A stretch of DNA of 64,000 nt from an uncultured Pelagibacteraceae bacterium (GTDB lineage: Bacteria; Pseudomonadota; Alphaproteobacteria; Pelagibacterales; Pelagibacteraceae). The translations under genes and the position numbers were made by a program. This document shows positions 26,772 to 35,035 of the stretch, piece by piece (within the stretch, counting starts at the first letter, position 1; each line of letters starts with the position of its first letter). Under the pieces are notes generated by a model. That model did no database searches, had not been told where the DNA came from, and worked only from the letters and a program-made list of their open reading frames with translations. Location: contig CACHRU010000002.1 in the NCBI GenBank assembly GCA_902582345.1, positions 145,081 to 209,080 of the forward strand, read 5' to 3'.

Positions 26772-28007
26772 TTAGAGATTTTTAGCCCAATTAGATAACT
26801 TTTGGATGCCTTCAACTACATTTGGGGCATACTTTTCGATTATTTTGTCGTCTAATAAATTTCCATTGATATTAGCTTTTAAAAACTCTGCTCCATTAAA
26901 ATCTGTATAACTCAATCTTGTAAGCATCTTTTTTGATTTAAATCCAAATTCAGAAGCAGGTAACATTGCTACACCAGTATCTTCTAATATTGTTTCGCAC
27001 AATTTTATTGAAGATTTAAATTTATTATTTAAAAACTCTGGCATTAAATAAAATGCCCCTTGAGGAGGTCTAACAAGAACTTTATTTGATTTAAGATTAT
27101 TATAAACATAGTTACCAACCGATCTTAAAATACTTGTAACTTTTTTTTTGTATTCACTATAATCACCTTTATACGCTTCTATAGCTGCAAATTGTAATGG
27201 ACTATTTACTGTCGAGTAAGACTCACTTGCTAATGTTTTAATACTCTCTAAAAAACTTGACAATTTATGTGGAACTGCAAAGAAACCTAACCTCCATCCA
27301 CCAGCACCACACCATTTACTTAAACCACCACTTATAAAAGTGCCTTGAGGATAAAATTTTGATATAGAGTCATATTTATTACAAAATGTTAGATCAGTAT
27401 AAATTTCATCCGATAAGATCAAAAGATTATGTTTTTTTGCAACTGTAGCTAGCTCTTTTAAATTCTTACAAACTGTTCCAGATGGATTGTTTGGAGAGTT
27501 TAAAATAAAAATAAGGTTTCTATTTTTTAGAGATTGTATTTTTTTTTCAAGCTGTTTTGCTGTTGGAAACCAATTGTTCTCCCTAGAAGTTTCAATCCAG
27601 TGAACTTTGTTCCTTCCGATTATAGCTTGGGGTTCATATGAAACCCAGCTAGGAGCTGATAAAATAATTTCTCCATCAAATGCAACGTGCATTAATAACA
27701 TTGCCTCTTTTGAACCAGGTGTAATTATAATATTTTCTTTGGAATAATTAACCCCAGTTTTTTTTTCAAGATATTTTGAAATTGCATCTCTTAAGTCGTT
27801 AAGTCCTTGCATTGGTAAATATTCTTTTCTGTGAGCATTATTTTTAAGTGCACCTACTATTTGCTCAGGAACTGGGAAAGGAGATTGACCAAATCCAAAT
27901 TGATAAACTTTTTTACCTTGTTTGATTAGCTCTTTACACTTTTCGTTTATAACTAAGGTGGCTGACGGTTTTAGCTTTGCGACGTTTTTCTTAGTAAGGT
28001 TTTTCAT
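26772..28007 (-). CDS. class I/II PLP-dependent aminotransferase
   Basis: The 411-residue protein is a fold-type I aminotransferase. It has the NSPNNPSGT motif, the Asp of ILSDEIY that binds the PLP ring nitrogen, the Schiff-base Lys in GGLSKWCGAGGWRLG and the substrate-carboxylate-binding Arg region in RLSYTDFNG. It groups by eye with aspartate/aromatic-like aminotransferases, but the amino donor is not certain. It is upstream of and in line with the TAXI-TRAP genes, so a nitrogenous ligand for that importer is possible. It is divergent from the helicase gene. Confidence 0.85.
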   Translation of the reverse strand: MKNLTKKNVAKLKPSATLVINEKCKELIKQGKKVYQFGFGQSPFPVPEQIVGALKNNAHRKEYLPMQGLNDLRDAISKYLEKKTGVNYSKENIIITPGSKEAMLLMHVAFDGEIILSAPSWVSYEPQAIIGRNKVHWIETSRENNWFPTAKQLEKKIQSLKNRNLIFILNSPNNPSGTVCKNLKELATVAKKHNLLILSDEIYTDLTFCNKYDSISKFYPQGTFISGGLSKWCGAGGWRLGFFAVPHKLSSFLESIKTLASESYSTVNSPLQFAAIEAYKGDYSEYKKKVTSILRSVGNYVYNNLKSNKVLVRPPQGAFYLMPEFLNNKFKSSIKLCETILEDTGVAMLPASEFGFKSKKMLTRLSYTDFNGAEFLKANINGNLLDDKIIEKYAPNVVEGIQKLSNWAKNL

Positions 28008-28092
28008 AATAACTTTTTTTAAAAAAAAGCTATTTCTCTCTATACGGGGACTTAGGGTTTTAAGTCAATTCAATTCTTTAAAATTAGAACAT

Positions 28093-28121
28093 TTGACAAA
28101 TTGATTCGGTCATGTTTTAAT
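28093..28121 (+). promoter_or_regulatory. promoter for the helicase-TerB-fdxA-carD run
   Basis: TTGACA (28093-28098) and TTTAAT (28116-28121) are 17 bases apart, about 60 bases upstream of the helicase ATG. The -35 is a perfect consensus and the -10 is weaker. Confidence 0.45.
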
Positions 28122-28180
28122 CTTATTTTGTTCTCAACCGATATCTATATATAGTGTAAAAAAAAAATTCGAACACAATT

Positions 28181-30646
28181 ATGATTAAATCCTCTAAAAA
28201 AGTAGTCGCTCTTCTGGGGCCCACAAATACCGGCAAGACACATGATGCCATTGAAAAAATGTTAGAGTTTAACTCTGGCATATTTGGCTTGCCACTTAGA
28301 CTTCTAGCTCGTGAGGTTTATGATAAATGTGTTAAAAAAATTGGTATTGATAAAGTGGCTCTGATCACTGGGGAAGAAAAGATAATCCCAAGCAGCGCAT
28401 GTTTTTTTATTTGTACGGTAGAGTCAATGCCAAAAGATAAAATTGTGGATTTTGTAGCGGTAGATGAAATTCAAATGTGTGCGGATAAAGAAAGAGGACA
28501 CATTTTTACTGACAGATTGCTTAACTTCAGAGGAGAAGTTATGACAATGTTTTTAGGCTCACAAATAATGAAAGGCATAATTTCCCAACTGGTTGATAAT
28601 GTCGAATTTTTAAAAAAGGAAAGATTTTCAAAACTAACATACTCTGGATACAAAAAAATTTCTAGATTAGATCAAAAAACTGCGATTATCGCTTTTTCAA
28701 TCGAAGAAGTTTACGCAATTGCAGAATTAGTCAGAAGACAAAAAGGTGGGGCGGCTGTAATAATGGGTTCATTAAGTCCTAAAACCCGAAATTCACAAGT
28801 TGATTTATATCAATCTGGGGATGTTGATTACCTTGTTGCAACAGATGCAATAGGAATGGGGTTGAATATGGATATAGATAATATCTATTTTTCCAACCTA
28901 AAAAAGTTTGATGGAAAAAAAACAAGACGATTAAATCTTATTGAAATTTCACAAATAGCTGGAAGAGCTGGAAGATACAAAAATAATGGAACTTTTGGAA
29001 CAACAGGGGAATGCGGCAATCTTAACTCTGATGAAATTGAAGTAATTGAAAATCATAATCTACCAGAGAATAAATTAATTTATTGGAGAAATTCAGAATT
29101 AGATTTTTCAAATCCAGCAAAACTCATATCATCCTTGGAAGCTAAACCAAGATTTAAAAATCTTCTAAGGACTTCAGATTCAAAGGATGAGAGCGTGTTA
29201 AGATTTTTACTCAAAAAATCAGATCAAAACATTCTTTATTCAAAAAACTTAGAATTGTTATGGGAATGCTGTCAAATCCCTGACTTCGAAAAAAAAGCTT
29301 ATGGTCAACATACAAATATCGTAGATAAAGTTTATATGTTTTTATCAACTAGAAAAAAAAGAATTCCAAATGATTATATGAAAGAACAGTTGAAGGGTTT
29401 GAATAAAAAACATGGTAATATAGATGTACTTGCAAACAGGATATCTAATGTAAGAACATGGTCATACGTTGCAAATAAGAAAAATTGGGTTGAAAATTCT
29501 GATTACTGGATACAATTAACCAAAAAAATTGAAGACGACCTTTCCGATAAACTTCACGAAGAATTAACAAGAAGTTTTATTGATAAAAAAATAAGTATGT
29601 TATCAAAAAGTTTAAAACAAGATTTGATATTAAAAACTGAGATTAAGGAAAATGATAAAATTCTTATAGATAATCAATATATAGGTACTCTTAAAGGATT
29701 AAAATTTCATGTTGAGTTCACTTCTAGAACTCTTGATACAGATATTAAATCTATCAAAAAAGCAGCAAGAAAAGGTATACACGAAGAGTTAATCAAAAGA
29801 GTTAAATTGATAATTTCTGAAAAGGATATCGTATTAAGTCAAGATAATAAAATATTATGGAAAGATAATCCTATAGCAAAAATCACAAAAGGCTCAAATT
29901 ATTTAAAACCAAATGTTGAGATTATTTCAGATGATAGCCTTGAAAATTCATCTAAAGAAAACCTGGAAACTTTTCTTAAATCGTGGCTAAACAATTTTAT
30001 TCATTCAACACTAGGGGACTTACTTAATTTAACCAAATTAAAGCTGAACAACCAGTATCTTAGAGCATTAGCATTTCAACTTTATGAGAGAAATGGAGTA
30101 ATTAAAAGAAAAGAAATTGAAAATATTATTAAAAAGATTCCTAAAGAAGAAAGGAAAAAACTTTATGGAATGGGTATTAAATTAGGAAGATATCACGTCT
30201 ACTTACCTAAGATGTTTAAACCAAAGTCTGTAGGATTGAGGGTCGGATTATGGAAATTATTCAATGATCAAAACACTTATGCTGAAATTCCAAAATTTGG
30301 GCTTAATTTTATCATAAATAAAAAATATGATAAAAAATTCCTTTTATTATGTGGTTTTGAAAATTTTAAAGAGTTTTTTGTAAGAATTGATATTTTAGAA
30401 AAATTATTTATAAGCATTATTGAGAAAAGTAATAATCGAAGGTTTAAAGTAACAACAGAAATGATGAATTTATTGGGTTGTAGTAAAGATAATTTTCATA
30501 AATTAATGAGTTTTATGAATTATAAAAAATTAAAAGATGAGGACACTTACGAATTTAAAGGAGAAAGAGAGAAAAAAATAAAGGTTTTTAATAAAATAAA
30601 AACAACTAACCCATTCAAAAAACTTTTATCTTTAAATATAAAATAA
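28181..30646 (+). CDS. SUV3-like superfamily 2 helicase
   Basis: The 821-residue protein starts with Walker A GPTNTGKTHDAI, followed by PLRLLAREVYDK and the Walker B variant VDEIQMC, and later has helicase motif VI in QIAGRAGRYKNNG. This is the pattern of the SUV3/alphaproteobacterial RNA helicase group. The mitochondrial relative works with RNA degradation enzymes, so a role in RNA turnover is likely. The long C-terminal half is Lys-rich and not assigned. It leads a compact run with TerB, ferredoxin and CarD genes; the gap to TerB is 4 bases. Confidence 0.85.
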   Translation: MIKSSKKVVALLGPTNTGKTHDAIEKMLEFNSGIFGLPLRLLAREVYDKCVKKIGIDKVALITGEEKIIPSSACFFICTVESMPKDKIVDFVAVDEIQMCADKERGHIFTDRLLNFRGEVMTMFLGSQIMKGIISQLVDNVEFLKKERFSKLTYSGYKKISRLDQKTAIIAFSIEEVYAIAELVRRQKGGAAVIMGSLSPKTRNSQVDLYQSGDVDYLVATDAIGMGLNMDIDNIYFSNLKKFDGKKTRRLNLIEISQIAGRAGRYKNNGTFGTTGECGNLNSDEIEVIENHNLPENKLIYWRNSELDFSNPAKLISSLEAKPRFKNLLRTSDSKDESVLRFLLKKSDQNILYSKNLELLWECCQIPDFEKKAYGQHTNIVDKVYMFLSTRKKRIPNDYMKEQLKGLNKKHGNIDVLANRISNVRTWSYVANKKNWVENSDYWIQLTKKIEDDLSDKLHEELTRSFIDKKISMLSKSLKQDLILKTEIKENDKILIDNQYIGTLKGLKFHVEFTSRTLDTDIKSIKKAARKGIHEELIKRVKLIISEKDIVLSQDNKILWKDNPIAKITKGSNYLKPNVEIISDDSLENSSKENLETFLKSWLNNFIHSTLGDLLNLTKLKLNNQYLRALAFQLYERNGVIKRKEIENIIKKIPKEERKKLYGMGIKLGRYHVYLPKMFKPKSVGLRVGLWKLFNDQNTYAEIPKFGLNFIINKKYDKKFLLLCGFENFKEFFVRIDILEKLFISIIEKSNNRRFKVTTEMMNLLGCSKDNFHKLMSFMNYKKLKDEDTYEFKGEREKKIKVFNKIKTTNPFKKLLSLNIK

Positions 30647-30650
30647 TTTT

Positions 30651-31043
30651 ATGGATAAGAAAATAAAAGAACAGGATTTAACAGGAATTGTGGCTTTGTT
30701 GGTACACGCGGCAAAAATTGATGAAAAATACACTGAGCAGGAAAAATCAATGTTAAAAAGTTTTATTAATTCATTAACCGACAATTCAAATGAAATAGAT
30801 AAAATTTTATCTAAAGCTGAAAATTTAGAGGAAAATTCAAACCAATTGTTAGAATTTACTAATATAATTAAAAAAAAAGATGTAGAATTTAAATCAAAAG
30901 TTATAAAAGAACTCTGGAAGATTATAATTTCAGATAAAAAGTTAGACGAATATGAAAGCAATTTAATGAGAAGAATTTGCGGTTTAATTTATTTTCCAGA
31001 TAAATTAAGCGCGGAGATAAAATTACAATTAACAAACAAATAA
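30651..31043 (+). CDS. TerB-like domain protein
   Basis: This 130-residue all-helical acidic and Lys-rich protein matches the TerB (tellurite-resistance) fold. The N-terminal [20 protein letters not shown] and the second, similar [22 protein letters not shown] form the internally repeated helix pairs with conserved acidic residues. It lacks a signal peptide. Despite the family name, chromosomal members are not tied to tellurite, and the exact function is unknown. It lies 2 bases before fdxA. Confidence 0.75.
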   Translation: MDKKIKEQDLTGIVALLVHAAKIDEKYTEQEKSMLKSFINSLTDNSNEIDKILSKAENLEENSNQLLEFTNIIKKKDVEFKSKVIKELWKIIISDKKLDEYESNLMRRICGLIYFPDKLSAEIKLQLTNK

Positions 31044-31045
31044 TT

Positions 31046-31390
31046 ATGACATATATTGTAAAAGACGAATGTATAAAATGTAAACTTACTGATTGTGTTG
31101 AGGTCTGCCCTGTAGACTGCTTTTACGAAGGTGAGAACATGCTAGTAATTAATCCTGATGAATGTATAGATTGTGGAGTGTGCGAACCAGAGTGCCCTAT
31201 CGATGCTATTGTATCTGATAATGAGTATAATGAAGAGGATAAAGATAAATGGCTATTGATTAATAAAAAATTTTCTAATATATGGCCTAACATAACAAAA
31301 AAGAAAGAGCCTATGCAAGAACATGAAAAATTTAGAGAAATTAAAAATAAGCATGAAAAACACTTTTCAGAAAAACCGGGAAATCAATAA
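31046..31390 (+). CDS. fdxA: FdxA-type 7Fe ferredoxin
   Basis: The 114-residue protein is a bacterial ferredoxin with two cluster motifs: CIKC-X4-C-X3-CPVDC near residues 9-25 and [12 protein letters not shown] at 40-51. The first motif has the spacing of the 3Fe-4S plus 4Fe-4S (7Fe) group common in alphaproteobacteria. The C-terminal tail ([17 protein letters not shown]) is typical of FdxA. It carries electrons in the cytoplasm for partners not visible here. Its stop overlaps the carD ATG by one base. Confidence 0.93.
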   Translation: MTYIVKDECIKCKLTDCVEVCPVDCFYEGENMLVINPDECIDCGVCEPECPIDAIVSDNEYNEEDKDKWLLINKKFSNIWPNITKKKEPMQEHEKFREIKNKHEKHFSEKPGNQ

Positions 31391-32061
31391 TGCCTAAAAA
31401 GAAAAAAAAGAAAATTAAAAAAAAACCTCTAAAACTTAAAAAAGTAAAATTATTAAAAGTTAAAAAAACTAAAGAACCAGAACCAAAAAAAAATATATCT
31501 TCTAATGGCGAGGAAAAAGTTGAAATTAAAAAGATCAAAAAACAACCAACAGAAAAAAGACAGTATAATCTTAAAGATTATGTCGTTTACCCTAAACATG
31601 GAGTTGGTAAAATTATTGCAATAGAAAGGCAAACTATAGGACAAATTGATATTCAATTTTATAAAATTCTCGTCGAAAAAGAAAAATTGACTTTAACAGT
31701 TCCAATAAATCAACAATTTAATTTGAGGCCTGTTTCCTCAATAAACCAAATCAATAAGTGTATATCGATTTTAAAAAGTAAACCAAAAATAAAAAGAACT
31801 ATGTGGAGTAGAAGGGCTCAAGAATATGATCAAAAAATTAATTCTGGAAAAATTTATGAATTGTCTGAAGTAGTAAAAGATTTAAATAAAAATACAGACA
31901 TTATTGCAGATCAATCCTATAGTGAAAGACAACTTTTTGAAAAGGCTTACGATAGATTAAAATCTGAATTTGAGGTTGTTTTGAAGATAAGTCCAGAAGA
32001 TGTTAGAAAAAAAATGGATAAAGCTTTAGGAAGAAATCAAAACTTAACTGTAGCCGAATAA
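31390..32061 (+). CDS. carD: CarD/CdnL-family transcription regulator with Lys-rich N-terminal tail
   Basis: CarD binds RNA polymerase beta and stabilises open promoter complexes. The RNA-polymerase-interacting domain starts at LKDYVVYPKHGVGKI (around residue 58), followed by the helical DNA-binding C-terminal domain (MWSRRAQEYDQKI to YDRLKSEF). The first 55 residues are an unusual, almost purely Lys-rich extension ([12 protein letters not shown], then KKVKLLKVKK). The start is fixed by a TAATG overlap with fdxA. Typical CarD proteins are about 160-170 residues, so the tail accounts for the extra length. The gene ends just before a hairpin at 32063. Confidence 0.88.
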   Translation: MPKKKKKKIKKKPLKLKKVKLLKVKKTKEPEPKKNISSNGEEKVEIKKIKKQPTEKRQYNLKDYVVYPKHGVGKIIAIERQTIGQIDIQFYKILVEKEKLTLTVPINQQFNLRPVSSINQINKCISILKSKPKIKRTMWSRRAQEYDQKINSGKIYELSEVVKDLNKNTDIIADQSYSERQLFEKAYDRLKSEFEVVLKISPEDVRKKMDKALGRNQNLTVAE

Positions 32062-32062
32062 A

Positions 32063-32098
32063 AAACGCCCTTCTTAAAAAAATTTAAAAAGGGCGTTT
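32063..32098 (-). terminator. terminator shared between carD and the polybasic peptide gene
   Basis: AAACGCCCTT and AAGGGCGTTT (10 bp) are separated by a 16-base A/T-rich loop. On the minus strand the stem runs into six U, so it should end the polybasic-peptide transcript. On the plus strand the T-run is only three or four, giving weaker termination after carD. Confidence 0.7.
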
Positions 32099-32112
32099 AG
32101 TTAAAAAGGAAA

Positions 32113-32187
32113 CTATCTTCTTCTTCTTCTTCTTTTTTTAGCTTTCTTTTTAGTTTTCTTTTTAGCTTTTTTTCTTCTTTTAGCCAT
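32113..32187 (-). CDS. 24-residue polybasic peptide
   Basis: An ATG-started frame of 24 residues begins MAKRRKKAKKKTKKKAKK and ends in six Arg; 19 of 24 residues are Lys or Arg, the rest Ala, Thr and Met. A GGGAG lies 7 bases before the ATG, a TTGACA/TAATGT promoter stands about 50 bases upstream and a terminator follows 15 bases after the stop, so it has every element of an expressed gene. It is too short for the ORF track. The composition suggests nucleic acid binding, like histone-H1-type tails or very small ribosome-associated proteins. I do not recognise a named family. Confidence 0.65.
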   Translation of the reverse strand: MAKRRKKAKKKTKKKAKKRRRRRR

Positions 32188-32237
32188 CTTTATCTCCCTT
32201 TGTTTAAACAAATCAATTGATTCGTTTGTTAATAATT

Positions 32238-32265
32238 ACATTAAGTTTTTTTTCATAAGTGTCAA
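32238..32265 (-). promoter_or_regulatory. promoter of the polybasic peptide gene
   Basis: On the minus strand a perfect TTGACA (32260-32265) and TAATGT (32238-32243) are 16 bases apart, about 50 bases before the ATG. The rest of the gap up to 32389 is plain A+T-rich DNA in which I see nothing else. Confidence 0.6.
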
Positions 32266-32389
32266 ACACAAATTATCTTAATAAATTTTAAAAAAAATTA
32301 AATTTTACAAAATTTAAACTAAAAATTATTTTTTTAAAAAAAGTTAATAATATCAATGATTTTTTAGCGTTATTTATTAATTAATAATA

Positions 32390-34072
32390 TTAATTTGAAT
32401 AAAGTTTTTCCAATTGATGTTTATAAATATTAATTATTTCTTTTCTTTTTAATTTAAGTGTTGGAGTTAACATTCCATTTTGAATTGTAAATTCTTTACT
32501 AATTAATAAAAACTTTTTGATTTTTTCAATTAATGCTAAATTTTTATTAACTTTTTCAATTATTTCTTTTATTTTTTCTTTTTTAACTTCTTTTTCAGCT
32601 ACAATTATTGCTACAAGATAGTTTTTTTTATCACCATAAACTAAACTTTGTTTTATACTTTCCTCTAAACATAAAAGATTCTCAATTTTAGTTGGAGAAA
32701 TGTTATCTCCACCTAAATTTACGATTAAATCTTTTTTTCTATCAGTTATTTTTAAGAATCCATCTTCACCAATTTCACCAATATCACCCGTATGAAGCCA
32801 ACCGTTTTTTATAGCTTCTTTGGTTTCCTCAATTTTGTTCCAATAACCAATCATCAAGTTCTCGCCCTTAACAAGTATCTCGCCATCTTCGGCTATTTTT
32901 ACTTTGTTGGTTCTAAATGGAGGCCCTACAGTATCAACTTTTACAAGGTCAGGTAAATTACAACTTACGACTGGCGAAGCCTCTGTTAATCCATATCCTT
33001 GAAGTGTAGGTAAGCCTATTGCGTTTAGAAATTCACCAATATTTTTGTCTAAGGCACCACCTCCTGAAACGAATGCTTGTAAATTTCCACCAAATTGTTT
33101 TTTGACCTTTTTTCTAACTAGAATTTCGCAGAGAAAATTTAATAAATTTTCATAAAGGGATAATTTAGTTTTATTAAGTTTTTTCTTTCCCAAAAAAACT
33201 GTTGAAAATATAAAAAACTTTTTCAATCCACTTTGCTTGTTGAAATTAATATTTATCTTGTTAAATAAGTTTTGATAAAATCTTGGGACAGCAGTCATAA
33301 TAGTTGGTTTGGCGATCAACATGTTTGGTAATAATTTATCTAAACTCTCAGCGTAGAAAACTTTAGCACCTAATAATATTTGTATGAACTGAACAGTATG
33401 TTCGTACGAATGCGATAAAGGTAGCCATGTTAAAAATACTGGCTTACGTTTTTTGATAATTGGGACAAGTAAATCATATGCACCCTCACAGTTTGCAAGA
33501 ATCCCTCCATGGCTTAAAACTACTCCTTTAGGAAACCCAGAAGTTCCTGATGTATAAATAATGCATGCAGGGGATGTTCTTTTCAAATTATAATTAATTA
33601 TTTTTTTATAATTACTAATGTTTATTATCTCGTCAATTAGTAAACTTTCGATATCTAATTTTTCAAAAGAGATTATTTTTTTTACTTCTGGTCCAACGAA
33701 ATTTTTTATCTTGTTATATTGTTCATTATTTGAAACAATGATAAGTGAAGGTTTACAGTCCTTAAGAATATATTGATAATCTTTTGATGAGTAAGTTGTA
33801 AAAATTGGAACTGATACCCCTCCTGCATTCATTACTGCAATATCAGATATTAACCAGTACGGTCTATTTTCAGAAAGAATTAGACATCTGTCCCCCTCAT
33901 TAATCAAAGACTTTATGTGAAAAGTTAGCTTTAATATCCTTATATATATATCTTTCCATGTATAAAAAGGTTTGTCTGGTTTTAACCATTTCAGAAAAGG
34001 CTTGTTCTCACTAATTGAGTCATACTTTTTAAAAAATAACTCAACAAGACTATTTAACTTATTAATTTCCAT
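32390..34072 (-). CDS. long-chain acyl-CoA synthetase-like AMP-binding protein
   Basis: The 560-residue adenylate-forming enzyme shows the ATP loop YTSGTSGFPKG, the motif LQGYGLTEASP and the WLHTGDIGEIGEDGFLKITDRKKDLI signature. The overall pattern (SENRPYW near residue 68, LPLSHSYEH) fits the FAA1/long-chain fatty acid-CoA ligase group. It activates free fatty acids for lipid synthesis or breakdown at the inner membrane face. Its ATG lies only 4 bases after the encoded CCA end of tRNA-Leu on the same strand, so the mRNA 5' end may be produced by tRNA processing. Confidence 0.85.
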   Translation of the reverse strand: MEINKLNSLVELFFKKYDSISENKPFLKWLKPDKPFYTWKDIYIRILKLTFHIKSLINEGDRCLILSENRPYWLISDIAVMNAGGVSVPIFTTYSSKDYQYILKDCKPSLIIVSNNEQYNKIKNFVGPEVKKIISFEKLDIESLLIDEIINISNYKKIINYNLKRTSPACIIYTSGTSGFPKGVVLSHGGILANCEGAYDLLVPIIKKRKPVFLTWLPLSHSYEHTVQFIQILLGAKVFYAESLDKLLPNMLIAKPTIMTAVPRFYQNLFNKININFNKQSGLKKFFIFSTVFLGKKKLNKTKLSLYENLLNFLCEILVRKKVKKQFGGNLQAFVSGGGALDKNIGEFLNAIGLPTLQGYGLTEASPVVSCNLPDLVKVDTVGPPFRTNKVKIAEDGEILVKGENLMIGYWNKIEETKEAIKNGWLHTGDIGEIGEDGFLKITDRKKDLIVNLGGDNISPTKIENLLCLEESIKQSLVYGDKKNYLVAIIVAEKEVKKEKIKEIIEKVNKNLALIEKIKKFLLISKEFTIQNGMLTPTLKLKRKEIINIYKHQLEKLYSN

Positions 34073-34076
34073 ATAT

Positions 34077-34163
34077 TGGTGGGCGAAGAGAGACTCGAAC
34101 TCTCAAGGTATTGCTACCACCGGATTTTGAGTCCGGCGCGTCTACCAGTTCCACCATTCGCCC
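34077..34163 (-). tRNA. tRNA-Leu(CAA)
   Basis: The reverse complement folds as a class II tRNA. Acceptor GGGCGAA pairs with TTCGCCC, the anticodon stem CCGGA/TCCGG encloses loop CTCAAAA (anticodon CAA, reads UUG), a long variable arm follows (TGGTAGCAATACC), and the T arm is GAGAGTTCGAGTCTCTC. The discriminator is A and CCA is encoded at 34077-34079. It is bounded by the BASS transporter gene upstream (27 bases) and the acyl-CoA synthetase ATG downstream (4 bases). Confidence 0.95.
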
Positions 34164-34189
34164 TTGTAATTCATATAAATTGTAAAAAT

Positions 34190-35035
34190 TTAATTAATTT
34201 TTCTAACAACTAGCACAAAAATTATTGATGTTACAAACATTATTAATGCATAGGCAGCTGTTGGCACCATAAACACAATATCATCAAATAATTGCGTGGC
34301 TACAAAAACAGCTAAAGTTCCATTTTGTAAGCCACACTCAAGTGAAATACATTTCCTTTGTTCTAATCCCGAAACTAAAAATTTTGCTATGAAGTAGCCT
34401 ATAAAAATCATTGTAATATTTAAAATGAAAGCTACTAAACCTGCTCTCGTTATAAAACTTACTATCCTGTCCCACTCTTCTACCCAAATAGAGATAAAGA
34501 CAACTAAAAATAATATTACTGACAATCTCTGAACTAACAGAGTTTTAGATACAATAAAATTCGTCATTAAACTTCTTACAATCATGCCTAAGATGACAGG
34601 AATAGTTACTATATAGAACATTTTCAATGCTATTATTAACATTGATATTTCTTTTGTAATTTCAACTCCTAAAAATTCTGCAGAATTATAGACAATTAAA
34701 GGCACTGTTATTACAGATAATAAACTCACAACTGCTGTTAACGTTACAGAAAGTGCTACATCTCCATTTGCAAATTTAGTCAAGATATTTGATGTAACTC
34801 CACCTGGAGCTGCTGCAATTACCATTACACCAAGAGCTATTTCGGGTGGCATTGAAATAATATGAATTAAAATAAAAGCGATAATTGGAAGTATTATTAC
34901 TTGACCCAAAAAACCTATTATAAAATCTCTAGGGATTGTAACAACTCTTTTAAAGTCTGCTACGGTTAGGCCAAGACCCAATCCGAACATTATTAAGGCT
35001 AAACACAACGGGGCAATTGTTTTTGCGATTTCCAT
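34190..35035 (-). CDS. bile acid:Na+ symporter (BASS) family transporter
   Basis: The 281-residue membrane protein has about nine to ten hydrophobic spans and BASS-family motifs: the N-terminal LIMFGLGLGLTVADFKRV, the APGGVTSNILTKFANGDVALS crossover region and the ECGLQNGTLAVFVA segment near residue 235. Bacterial members import organic anions such as keto acids or sulfonated compounds with sodium; bile acids are not implied. Its ATG overlaps the stop of the upstream regulator gene by one base (TAATG), so that regulator may control it. Confidence 0.88.
   Translation of the reverse strand: MEIAKTIAPLCLALIMFGLGLGLTVADFKRVVTIPRDFIIGFLGQVIILPIIAFILIHIISMPPEIALGVMVIAAAPGGVTSNILTKFANGDVALSVTLTAVVSLLSVITVPLIVYNSAEFLGVEITKEISMLIIALKMFYIVTIPVILGMIVRSLMTNFIVSKTLLVQRLSVILFLVVFISIWVEEWDRIVSFITRAGLVAFILNITMIFIGYFIAKFLVSGLEQRKCISLECGLQNGTLAVFVATQLFDDIVFMVPTAAYALIMFVTSIIFVLVVRKIN

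Noticed and set aside
30651-31043. TerB protein as a tellurite-resistance island
   Set aside because: No terC, terD or terZ partner is present and the gene is embedded in a housekeeping run; the name reflects fold only.
31341-31656. Minus-strand ORFs rich in Phe/Leu opposite carD (and similar ORFs at 1493, 7007, 30632, 43260, 57217)
   Set aside because: They are complements of Lys-rich plus-strand or minus-strand genes; poly-Lys codons read as poly-Phe on the other strand. They have no independent signals.
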